Notes under the pieces: generated by a model | Told to the model about the DNA's origin: nothing | Database searches by the model: none | The model's input: the letters and a program-made list of their open reading frames with translations, nothing else | In this document: piece by piece, positions 6,601-12,168 of the stretch | Numbering within the stretch: position 1 is the first letter of the stretch | Layout: every line of letters begins with the position of its first letter | Position numbers and translations under genes: made by a program | Origin: Oxalobacteraceae bacterium | Lineage (GTDB): Bacteria > Pseudomonadota > Gammaproteobacteria > Burkholderiales > Burkholderiaceae_D | DNA: 12,168 nucleotides | NCBI GenBank assembly: GCA_003132085.1 | Contig: PKWO01000385.1 | Location: forward strand, 1 to 12,168 | Direction: 5' to 3'

Positions 6601-7839
6601 ATGAAGCAAACCAGCGAGCATTGTGAAATCCTGATCATCGGCGCCGGCCCGGCGGGGTCGGTAGCTGCGGCATTATTGCGTCAGCAGGGACGGCAGGTTG
6701 TGGTAATCGAACGCGAACAGTTTCCGCGTTTCAGCATCGGCGAAAGTCTGCTGCCGCAGAGCATGGAATACCTGGAGCAGGCCGGTATGTTGCGCGCTGT
6801 CGTGGAGGGCGGTTTTCAGTATAAGAACGGTGCGGCGTTCGTCAGCGGCGAGCGTTATACCGAATTCGATTTTCGCGACCAGCATTCACAAGGCTGGGGT
6901 ACGACCTATCAGGTGCAACGTGCCCGCTTCGACCACCTGCTGGCCACCGAGGCTGAACGCCAGGGGGCCGAGATTCGATATCGGCATGAAGTTGTCAGCG
7001 TCGATGTCGACACGGCCCTTCCGCGCGTGACCGTCAGGAACCCCGAGGGCGGCGAATATCTGATTGAGGCCGGCTTCATGTTGGATGCCAGCGGCTTCGG
7101 CCGCATTTTGCCGCGCTTGCTGAAGTTGGAAACGCCATCGAATTTCCCGGTGCGCGGCGCCATTTTCACCCATGTGGAGGACGGCATCCCGCTGGCGGGA
7201 TATGATCGAAATAAAATCCGGGTCACGGTTCACCCCGAGCACTGCGATGTCTGGTATTGGCTGATACCGTTTGCCGACGGCCGCTGCTCGCTGGGGGTGG
7301 TCGCCGAAACCGGTTTCCTGGCGCGCTACCAGGGATCTGAAATCGAACGTCTTCAAACGCTGGTCAATGAGGACCCGTCGTTGCGGCAGTTGCTGGCGAA
7401 TGCGCGTTGGGATACGCCGGCGCGCCAGATTGTCGGCTACTCCGCGAACGTCAAATCGCTCTGGGGCCCCGGTTACGCGCTGCTGGGCAATGCCGGCGAG
7501 TTTCTGGACCCGGTGTTTTCTTCGGGCGTTACGATCGCCTTCAAATCGGCCAGCATGGCCGCGGCGCTGCTGAAGCGGCAGTTTGCCGGCGAAGCGGTCG
7601 ACTGGCAGAACGACTTTGCGGTTCCGCTCAAAAAAGGCGTGGACACTTTCCGCGCATTCGTCGAATCCTGGTATTCAGGGGCATTTCAGCGGATTATATT
7701 TCGCGAGGATCAATTGCCGGAAATACGCCGCATGATATGTTCGATTTTGGCCGGTTATGCATGGGACCAGAGCAATCCTTACGTGCGAGAAACGAAACGG
7801 CGGCTGACTACGCTGGAACAAATCTGCGCGACGGATTGA
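6601..7839 (+). CDS. Flavin-dependent halogenase-like FAD monooxygenase
   Basis: A 412-residue soluble flavoprotein. The N-terminal Rossmann motif GAGPAGS (14-20) binds FAD ADP. GESLLP (48-53) and a second FAD motif, GNAGEFLDPVFSSG (296-309), follow. Two features recall flavin-dependent halogenases: Lys75 in GFQYKNGAAF, at about the place of the lysine that guides hypohalous acid, and WYWLIP (218-223), which fits the WxWxIP signature. Family knowledge: this superfamily also includes non-halogenating monooxygenases and reductases. Halogenase-like genes are known in xanthomonadin clusters, whose pigments are brominated. Here the gene follows the deacetylase gene by 48 bp, next to a polyene operon, so halogenation of the aryl head group is the best guess. 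It would need a partner flavin reductase, which is not in the window. Confidence 0.85.
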   Translation: MKQTSEHCEILIIGAGPAGSVAAALLRQQGRQVVVIEREQFPRFSIGESLLPQSMEYLEQAGMLRAVVEGGFQYKNGAAFVSGERYTEFDFRDQHSQGWGTTYQVQRARFDHLLATEAERQGAEIRYRHEVVSVDVDTALPRVTVRNPEGGEYLIEAGFMLDASGFGRILPRLLKLETPSNFPVRGAIFTHVEDGIPLAGYDRNKIRVTVHPEHCDVWYWLIPFADGRCSLGVVAETGFLARYQGSEIERLQTLVNEDPSLRQLLANARWDTPARQIVGYSANVKSLWGPGYALLGNAGEFLDPVFSSGVTIAFKSASMAAALLKRQFAGEAVDWQNDFAVPLKKGVDTFRAFVESWYSGAFQRIIFREDQLPEIRRMICSILAGYAWDQSNPYVRETKRRLTTLEQICATD

Positions 7840-7863
7840 TGCATCATCAGGTTGCCGGCCGGC

Positions 7864-9480
7864 TCATCGGCGCGCCTGCGCCAGCAGGGTCCGGGCCTTA
7901 TCGAGCAAACGCTCGGGCCGGATCATGCGGCTAGGGATTGCGCCCGCATAAATCAACCCATGATTCGCATCGAGCGTCACGACGTCGCCTTCGTAGAACT
8001 TCTGCGTGCCGATGGTGCAGGTGCGCCCCGGCCCGTCGACGGACAACGCGGCGCATCCGACCAGACAAACCTTGTTCATCTGGCGAGCGATTACCGCGGC
8101 GTGCGAGGTGCGTCCGCCGCTATGGGTGAGAATGCCGGCGGCGGCGAAGATTCCGGCTACGTCGTCGGTCACAATATCGTCGCGCACCAGCACTACGGCG
8201 TCGCCCGCAGCAGCGTAGATCTTCGCCTGTTCAACGCCCAGCGCGATCCGTCCGCTGACCGCGCCGGCACTGGCGCCAATCGCACTCGCCAGCGGGGCGT
8301 CGGCGGCACCCGGGGTGAGCTCGTCGTTGCCTATCGAATCCAGATCCAGGGCGGCGAGACGCCGGGCCGCTTCTGCCACGTCGATGATTCCCTCCTCGGC
8401 CATCTCGACCGCGATGCGCGCCGCCGCCAACGGCGTGCGCTTGGCGGCGCGGGTCTGCAGCAGATACAGCGTGTTGTTCTCGACCGTGAATTCGAAATCC
8501 TGGGCGTCGGCAAACTCTCTTTCGAGTATGTTTTGCAGGGTCGACATCGAAGCCCAGGTTTCGGGAAAGCGCGCGACCAGATCGTCGCCCGCGTCCATCG
8601 GCGACCTTCCGCCGACCACGTCTTCACCCTGCGCATTCACGAGGAAATCCAGATAGGGCTCTTTTTCTCCGGTCGCCGGATCGCGTGTGAAGCCGACGCC
8701 GGAGCCGGAACTGCTGCCGGAGTTGCCGAAGACCATCTGCTGAACGGTCACGGCAGTACCGACCACCGATTCCAGATGATTGAGTTTCCGGTACTCGGCC
8801 GCCTTGCTGCTGTTCCACGACCTGAAGACGGCAAGAACCGCTTGCTCCAGTTGCGTCAGCGGGTCCTGCGGAAAATCATCGCCGGTCGATTCGCGGAACA
8901 GGTCCAGCAGCCGGTGCGTCATTTTCCGCATCGCCAGGAAGTCCAGTTCGCGCGCGCTGTCTATGCCTTCCACCTTAAGGGTTTCGTCCAGCACGGCCGC
9001 GAGCGCGTCGACGCCGACGTCGACGCCATGCACCACCTCGGCGAACATTTGCACCAGCCGGCGATAGGAATCCCAAGCCAGGCGTGGATTACCGGTTTGA
9101 CGCAACAGCCCGTGCAGCGTTTGTTCATTGAGCCCGACATTGAGCACGGTTTCCAGCATGCCCGGCATCGAGACCGGCGCCCCGGAACGGACCGACACCA
9201 GGAGCGGATTGCGGGCATCGCCGAAAACGCGTCCGGTAGCCGTCTGCAGCAGGTCGATCTGGGCCTGGAGCAAGGTCCGCAGTTCGCGGTCGGCCAAGTC
9301 CTTGCCGGCCGCATAGCGGCTGCAATAGGCGGTGCCGAGCACGAACGCGGACGGCACGTTGAGTCCGATCGCAGCCATCCGGCCCAGGTTGTACGCCTTG
9401 AATCCCATTTCCTCGACGGTGCCTTGGCGCGCCGGCCGATCCTTCCCGCCCGCTATGAAGAAGATTTCATTGAGCGACAT
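7864..9480 (-). CDS. Truncated PPDK-like protein: ATP-grasp and phosphohistidine domains only
   Basis: 538 residues. The N-terminal ATP-grasp part matches pyruvate phosphate dikinase: FKAYNLGRMAAIGLNVPSAF (27-46), SVRSGAPVSMPGMLETVLN (96-114), GFTRDPATGE (263-272) and FEFTVENNTLYLLQTR (329-344). The swivelling domain has GGRTSHAAVIAR (455-466) with the catalytic His460, preceded by a PPDK-like GILTHSGG. The protein ends soon after this domain, against about 870-900 residues in full PPDK. The C-terminal PEP/pyruvate barrel is absent, and the ending is an ordinary stop, not visible decay. It can be expected to take phosphate from ATP onto His460, but the acceptor is not pyruvate in the same chain. 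It starts one base after the stop of the PhoU-like gene, with a strong Shine-Dalgarno. It is convergent with the flavin enzyme gene, with 24 bp between them and no clear terminator. Confidence 0.88.
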   Translation of the reverse strand: MSLNEIFFIAGGKDRPARQGTVEEMGFKAYNLGRMAAIGLNVPSAFVLGTAYCSRYAAGKDLADRELRTLLQAQIDLLQTATGRVFGDARNPLLVSVRSGAPVSMPGMLETVLNVGLNEQTLHGLLRQTGNPRLAWDSYRRLVQMFAEVVHGVDVGVDALAAVLDETLKVEGIDSARELDFLAMRKMTHRLLDLFRESTGDDFPQDPLTQLEQAVLAVFRSWNSSKAAEYRKLNHLESVVGTAVTVQQMVFGNSGSSSGSGVGFTRDPATGEKEPYLDFLVNAQGEDVVGGRSPMDAGDDLVARFPETWASMSTLQNILEREFADAQDFEFTVENNTLYLLQTRAAKRTPLAAARIAVEMAEEGIIDVAEAARRLAALDLDSIGNDELTPGAADAPLASAIGASAGAVSGRIALGVEQAKIYAAAGDAVVLVRDDIVTDDVAGIFAAAGILTHSGGRTSHAAVIARQMNKVCLVGCAALSVDGPGRTCTIGTQKFYEGDVVTLDANHGLIYAGAIPSRMIRPERLLDKARTLLAQARR

Positions 9481-9481
9481 G

Positions 9482-11410
9482 TCAAGCCTCCCCTGCCTGA
9501 TTCAACACATGGTCCCGCAACATCAGCGCGCTGTGCATCAAGGCATCGGTCGCGGCTTCCAGGTTACCCGCCGTTTCCATCAGTGAATACAGCTGACGCA
9601 TGCTGCAGGGTTGATCCAGGAGGCTGGCCTCTATTTGCCGTTCGACGCCGTCGCCCGCATGTTCGATCGCACGAATCCTGTGCGTGGATTCGAGGAATGC
9701 CTGCATGTCCTCGCGCTCTCCGCTTCGATGCACGACCCTGGCGCACTCCAAAGCCTTGACGAACTCCTGCGTGCCCGAAACGGCAAGTTCGCTCAGCTTG
9801 CTCAGGAATTGCCAAGTTTCCGGCGCCGGCAGCGGCTCGCGATTGAGCGAGAAATGATGCGCGGCTTCTTCCAGTTCGTCGGCGACGTCGTCGGCGGCGG
9901 ACAGCAAATTGAGGAAGAACTTGCCGGCCTCGTCCTCCCGCACGCGTTCCCGCACTTGATTGAGCAGCTTGTCTGCCAGACTCTCCCACTTTCCGGTGCG
10001 GGCAACCAGTCTTGCCAAACTTTCGCTGTCGGCCACTGGGGCAACAATGGCCGCATGCACCGCGCCGGCGATTTCAAAGAGCAGGCCCGCATGATCGGAT
10101 GCCAGATCGTACAGTTCGTCGGTGACGTTGCGCAAGTAGCCGAACAGTTCGGCCCTGATCTTGTCGACCACCAGCGCGGCGCTGGCGCCCTCGCTGCGTG
10201 CCTCGCTGCAGGTCTTGAGCACAAATTTCAGATACTCGGAGACGTTGCGGACACCGAGCTTGTCTTCCATGGTCTCACCGGGCCGGATCGCACCTTTGCT
10301 GACGAACTCAAGCGCATCGTAGACAAGTTGCTCGGCGCCCATGCTGAGAAAGGGCATGTGACCGACTTCCTGTTCCGCCGCCCAAGCCAGCAGACCGATT
10401 GCCGCCTTCTTCGACAGGAAACGTTGCAGGCGTTTGCGGGCCCGGTTCCAGTCGATGAGGAACACCAGGCGTGAACCGAGATGGCGAAGATAATCGACCA
10501 GATCGGGTTCATCCTTTGCTGCAAATACGCCGGTGGACAGGTGGTACATGCCGTCTTCCAGCGCCGACTCGTTGCGCGACCTGGTGTCGTCCCACTTGAC
10601 CGGGAAATTTGCGAGCATGCCCTGGAAAAAAATCAAGCGCGGCAGATGCACGTCGGTATAGGTTACGCTCACGCTGACACCGTCGATCCGGATCACGATA
10701 ACGTGCGCGTCCGTTGTGCCGATATCGTTTTGCAAGATGAGCCGCCCGCCGACGCGAGTTGCCGTGGTGCTGAGTCCCGGGTGGTCCAGCTTCAGGTAGG
10801 CGGTACGATTCAATCCCTCCATGAAGGCGGTAATCAGGCGACGGTCACGGTCCTCGATGCCATAGACTTTGGCGCCTTCGATGGTCTCCGGCGCCAGGTC
10901 CGCTTGCATGCTGTTTAGCGCTTTATGCAAGTCCATGACGACCAAATGCAAGCTGTCGGCACGTTCACGGTCGCCCGACGAAATCAGTCTGAGTTTTTCC
11001 TTGTCGACGGACTGCTGCTCATGGCCGATCGCGCTCCAGAGCGCGGCGATGCGCACTGTGAACTTATCCGCTTCGGCCGGGACGGCGCGTTGCACCGGCT
11101 CGAGCATCTGCACCAGACACTTGTCGATCTCGGCAAGAATTCGCGGCAAATGCGGTACCTCGAATTCGCCGGACTTGGCTTGGCGGGAACCGGCGATCAC
11201 TTCGTCCAGCGCAGCATCCTCGATCGCGGCATTCAAGCGTTCCGAACGGAGGCTGGTCGAGCTTGCAGCGGGGTTCTCCGCATGGGCGCAGGCTAATTGA
11301 AGCAGCGAGAAATAGTACTTGACCCGATCGTTGGCTTCAATCGCATGTTCGAGCAATGTCGGCAGCACGAGCGCCGTCTCGCCGAGAACCTCCAGAATAC
11401 GGTCTTTCAT
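9482..11410 (-). CDS. Large protein with PhoU/DUF47-like C-terminal half; N-terminal half unassigned
   Basis: 642 residues, no signal peptide or membrane segment, so cytoplasmic. The C-terminal part (about 465-638) is helical and shows spaced E/DxxxD motifs as in PhoU and DUF47 proteins: E476-D480, D507-D511, E583-D587, and a degenerate E612-N616. In that family such motifs bind metal clusters and the protein senses or regulates phosphate. Residues about 1-175 are helical. Residues about 180-345 include a beta-rich stretch (TRVGGRLILQND, HVIVIRIDGVSVSVTYTD) that I do not recognise. A second helical block lies at 350-460. The start at 11410 has GGGAG 7 bases upstream. It is the first gene of a two-gene operon with the truncated dikinase. 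The tight coupling suggests a partner or a phosphoacceptor of that enzyme, which is inference. Confidence 0.8.
   Translation of the reverse strand: MKDRILEVLGETALVLPTLLEHAIEANDRVKYYFSLLQLACAHAENPAASSTSLRSERLNAAIEDAALDEVIAGSRQAKSGEFEVPHLPRILAEIDKCLVQMLEPVQRAVPAEADKFTVRIAALWSAIGHEQQSVDKEKLRLISSGDRERADSLHLVVMDLHKALNSMQADLAPETIEGAKVYGIEDRDRRLITAFMEGLNRTAYLKLDHPGLSTTATRVGGRLILQNDIGTTDAHVIVIRIDGVSVSVTYTDVHLPRLIFFQGMLANFPVKWDDTRSRNESALEDGMYHLSTGVFAAKDEPDLVDYLRHLGSRLVFLIDWNRARKRLQRFLSKKAAIGLLAWAAEQEVGHMPFLSMGAEQLVYDALEFVSKGAIRPGETMEDKLGVRNVSEYLKFVLKTCSEARSEGASAALVVDKIRAELFGYLRNVTDELYDLASDHAGLLFEIAGAVHAAIVAPVADSESLARLVARTGKWESLADKLLNQVRERVREDEAGKFFLNLLSAADDVADELEEAAHHFSLNREPLPAPETWQFLSKLSELAVSGTQEFVKALECARVVHRSGEREDMQAFLESTHRIRAIEHAGDGVERQIEASLLDQPCSMRQLYSLMETAGNLEAATDALMHSALMLRDHVLNQAGEA
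9487..9493 (-). promoter_or_regulatory. Strong ribosome-binding site of the PPDK-like gene, inside the upstream gene
   Basis: On the minus strand GGGGAGG lies 6 bases before the ATG at 9480 and falls within the last codons of the PhoU-like gene. The junction reads TGA-C-ATG. It fixes the start and points to coupled, probably near-stoichiometric translation of the two proteins. Confidence 0.65.
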
Positions 11411-11541
11411 TGACGCACTCCCACGCTAAAATAGATTAGCCGCTCCAAGAATATCTGAATAGTCACAAGAAGCTAAAATTTTTCTGACCGCAAACTTGAC
11501 CGCCGGACCATTCGCAACTATCTACATGCCAGCATAGTGGA

Positions 11542-11547
11542 AGAATA
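11542..11547 (-). promoter_or_regulatory. Candidate -10 element of the PhoU-like/PPDK-like operon
   Basis: TATTCT on the minus strand matches TATAAT at 4 of 6 positions. It has no clear -35, as expected for an activator-dependent promoter. Its spacing to the FNR-like box is exactly the canonical one. The predicted transcript starts near 11535. Confidence 0.4.
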
Positions 11548-11569
11548 TGTCAGGTCTGTGACGTTTTCC

Positions 11570-11583
11570 TTGACCTAAATCAG
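11570..11583 (-). promoter_or_regulatory. FNR/ANR-like box for the PhoU-like/PPDK-like operon
   Basis: On the minus strand the sequence is CTGATTTAGGTCAA, matching 8 of 10 positions of the TTGAT-N4-ATCAA consensus. Its centre (11576.5) is 29.5 bp from the first base of TATTCT (11547-11542), a 4/6 match to the -10 consensus. That places the box at -41.5 of a start predicted near 11535, the class II activator position. FNR-family proteins respond to low oxygen or nitric oxide. Confidence 0.5.
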
Positions 11584-11590
11584 ACCGATT

Positions 11591-11610
11591 GGCGCATACG
11601 CGCCTGTTTT
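11591..11610 (+). terminator. Compact hairpin followed by a T-rich run
   Basis: GGCGC-ATAC-GCGCC (11591-11604) forms a perfect 5-bp GC-only stem with a 4-base loop and is followed by TGTTTTTG. This resembles a weak intrinsic terminator on the plus strand, although no plus-strand gene ends here. It may end a short transcript, insulate the CYTH promoter, or be fortuitous. Confidence 0.3.
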
Positions 11611-11705
11611 TGCGGAACGGCGATTTCAACCTTCCATAGACGGGAATATCGCGGGCATGGCAGCCGCGGTTTCAGGTGCTTCCACAGCGGCGACAAGCCT
11701 TCGAT

Positions 11706-11719
11706 TTGACAAAAATCAA
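11706..11719 (+). promoter_or_regulatory. FNR/ANR-like box for the CYTH gene
   Basis: TTGACAAAAATCAA matches 9 of 10 positions of TTGAT-N4-ATCAA. Its centre (11712.5) lies exactly 49.5 bp before the first base of TATACT (11762-11767). The box would therefore sit at -61.5, a class I activator position, of a start near 11774. The left half also reads as a perfect -35 (TTGACA), with TTTAAT 19 bp downstream as an alternative promoter. Confidence 0.6.
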
Positions 11720-11761
11720 CATTGACGCGATTTAATAGACAATACAACCGGCCAATCGGAA

Positions 11762-11767
11762 TATACT
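11762..11767 (+). promoter_or_regulatory. Candidate -10 element of the CYTH gene
   Basis: TATACT matches TATAAT at 5 of 6 positions. No good -35 lies 16-18 bp upstream, which fits dependence on an upstream activator. The predicted start near 11774 leaves a leader of about 80 bases before the ATG. Confidence 0.45.
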
Positions 11768-11854
11768 GTTTCTCCCATTGTGCAGCCCTTTGACACAAAC
11801 AGCAGCCTTAGCCTGCGATTGGGTCCGCGAACAAAATTTCCGCTGTGGGTGATC

Positions 11855-12168
11855 ATGGAAATCGAATTGAAGTTGTTGCTCGATCCGGCCGACGTTGCAG
11901 CCTTTCGCCGGCATCCGCTACTGAAGCGGCATGCGATCGCCAAACCGCGCGTGCAACAACTCACCAGCATTTACTTCGACACGCCGGACCTCCATTTTCG
12001 CCGACACGATGCGGCATTGCGGGTGCGCCGGGTGGACCGCCGCTGGATTCAGACCCTAAAAGGCGGCGGACAGGTAGTAGCGGGGTTGCACCAGCGCGAC
12101 GAGTGGGAATCCCGCGTGGGCTCGCCGCATCCGGACTTGGCAGCGTTGCGCGATCTGGTCGGGCACGC
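11855..12168 (+). CDS. CYTH-domain protein, probable inorganic triphosphatase (partial, C-terminus off window)
   Basis: The first 104 codons are visible. The ATG at 11855 opens directly with MEIELK, the ExExK motif that defines the CYTH/triphosphate tunnel fold and binds the metal and triphosphate. Further family features are YFDTPDL (about 40-46), LRVRR (about 55-59), IQTLKGGG (about 65-72) and HQRDEWE (about 79-85), in which basic and acidic residues line the tunnel. Family knowledge: bacterial members hydrolyse inorganic triphosphate or related substrates, and many carry a C-terminal CHAD domain that binds polyphosphate. Whether CHAD is present cannot be seen because the window ends. GGGTGATC directly before the ATG resembles part of the extended anti-16S tail complement but sits too close to be a standard Shine-Dalgarno. 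Divergent from the PhoU-like operon. Confidence 0.9.
   Translation, partial: MEIELKLLLDPADVAAFRRHPLLKRHAIAKPRVQQLTSIYFDTPDLHFRRHDAALRVRRVDRRWIQTLKGGGQVVAGLHQRDEWESRVGSPHPDLAALRDLVGH

Larger units (their letters stand above)
11411..11854. other. 444-bp divergent intergenic region
   Basis: No convincing gene is present. Short open frames on the minus strand cross the promoter elements and continue into the CYTH gene antisense. The region is clearly more AT-rich than its flanks. It holds two FNR/ANR-like boxes, matching -10 elements in both directions, one compact hairpin followed by T residues, and a longer inverted repeat GGTCTG (11553-11558) / CAGACC (11581-11586). The long 5' leader expected upstream of the minus-strand operon (about 125 bases) has no structure that I can assign to a known riboswitch. 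Confidence 0.6.

Noticed and set aside
7840..7863. Possible bidirectional terminator at the convergent junction
   Set aside because: GCCGGCCGGC is palindromic but the 24-bp gap has no T-run on either side, so a terminator cannot be supported.
7852..9759. Long plus-strand open frame of 635 codons antisense to the dikinase-like gene
   Set aside because: Its translation has no recognisable motif and is low-complexity Arg/Ala-rich, while the opposite strand carries a clear PPDK-like protein. It is a shadow of high-GC codon use.
9611..10474. Plus-strand open frame of 287 codons antisense to the PhoU-like gene
   Set aside because: No family signature; the minus-strand frame has its own Shine-Dalgarno, promoter box and coupled partner gene.
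11580..11970. Short minus-strand open frames across the divergent region
   Set aside because: They cross the FNR-like box and the start of the CYTH gene antisense, have no clear ribosome-binding site and no recognisable motif.
1..12168. CRISPR array, tRNA, rRNA, insertion sequence or phage attachment site
   Set aside because: No spaced direct repeats, no tRNA cloverleaf or rRNA sequence and no transposase or integrase motif were seen when reading either strand.

Overview
The window looks like chromosomal DNA of a Gram-negative bacterium, most likely a betaproteobacterium (Burkholderiales or a neighbouring order). The evidence is the moderately high GC content, inner-membrane export and LolA-type periplasmic genes, an aryl-polyene-type gene order, and FNR/ANR-like boxes. 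The taxonomic placement is inference, because the window contains no rRNA or other marker gene.

Region 1 (1-5315, minus strand) is the promoter-proximal part of an aryl polyene / xanthomonadin-type pigment operon. In order of transcription it encodes an acyl carrier protein, a COG4648-type membrane protein, an acyl-activating enzyme (AMP-binding ligase) fused to a FabA/FabZ-like hotdog domain, an LpxL/HtrB-like acyltransferase, a LolA-like periplasmic protein, and an MMPL/RND-type exporter cut by the left window edge. From the membrane protein onward the genes overlap by 4, 14, 8 and 8 bp, so they are almost certainly one transcript. The ketosynthase and ketoreductase genes expected for such a system are not in the window and would lie to the left.

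Region 2 (5316-7839, plus strand) is transcribed divergently from the pigment operon. It encodes an exported polysaccharide-deacetylase-like protein and a flavin-dependent halogenase-like monooxygenase. Both are plausible tailoring or accessory functions for the pigment. The divergent intergenic region holds a perfect 7-bp inverted repeat and a 9-bp imperfect direct repeat that could be operator sequence.

Region 3 (7864-12168) is a separate, phosphate-themed locus. A two-gene minus-strand operon encodes a 642-residue protein with a PhoU/DUF47-like C-terminal half and an unassigned N-terminal half. One base downstream follows a short relative of pyruvate phosphate dikinase that has the ATP-grasp and phosphohistidine domains but not the C-terminal PEP/pyruvate barrel. 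A divergent plus-strand gene, cut by the right edge, begins with a CYTH (triphosphate tunnel) domain. The 444-bp region between the two transcription units carries two FNR/ANR-like boxes. Each lies at a canonical activator distance from a plausible -10 element, one facing each way. The reading is a low-oxygen-induced phosphotransfer or (poly)phosphate system. The combination of a barrel-less dikinase with a PhoU-like partner is the most unusual content here.
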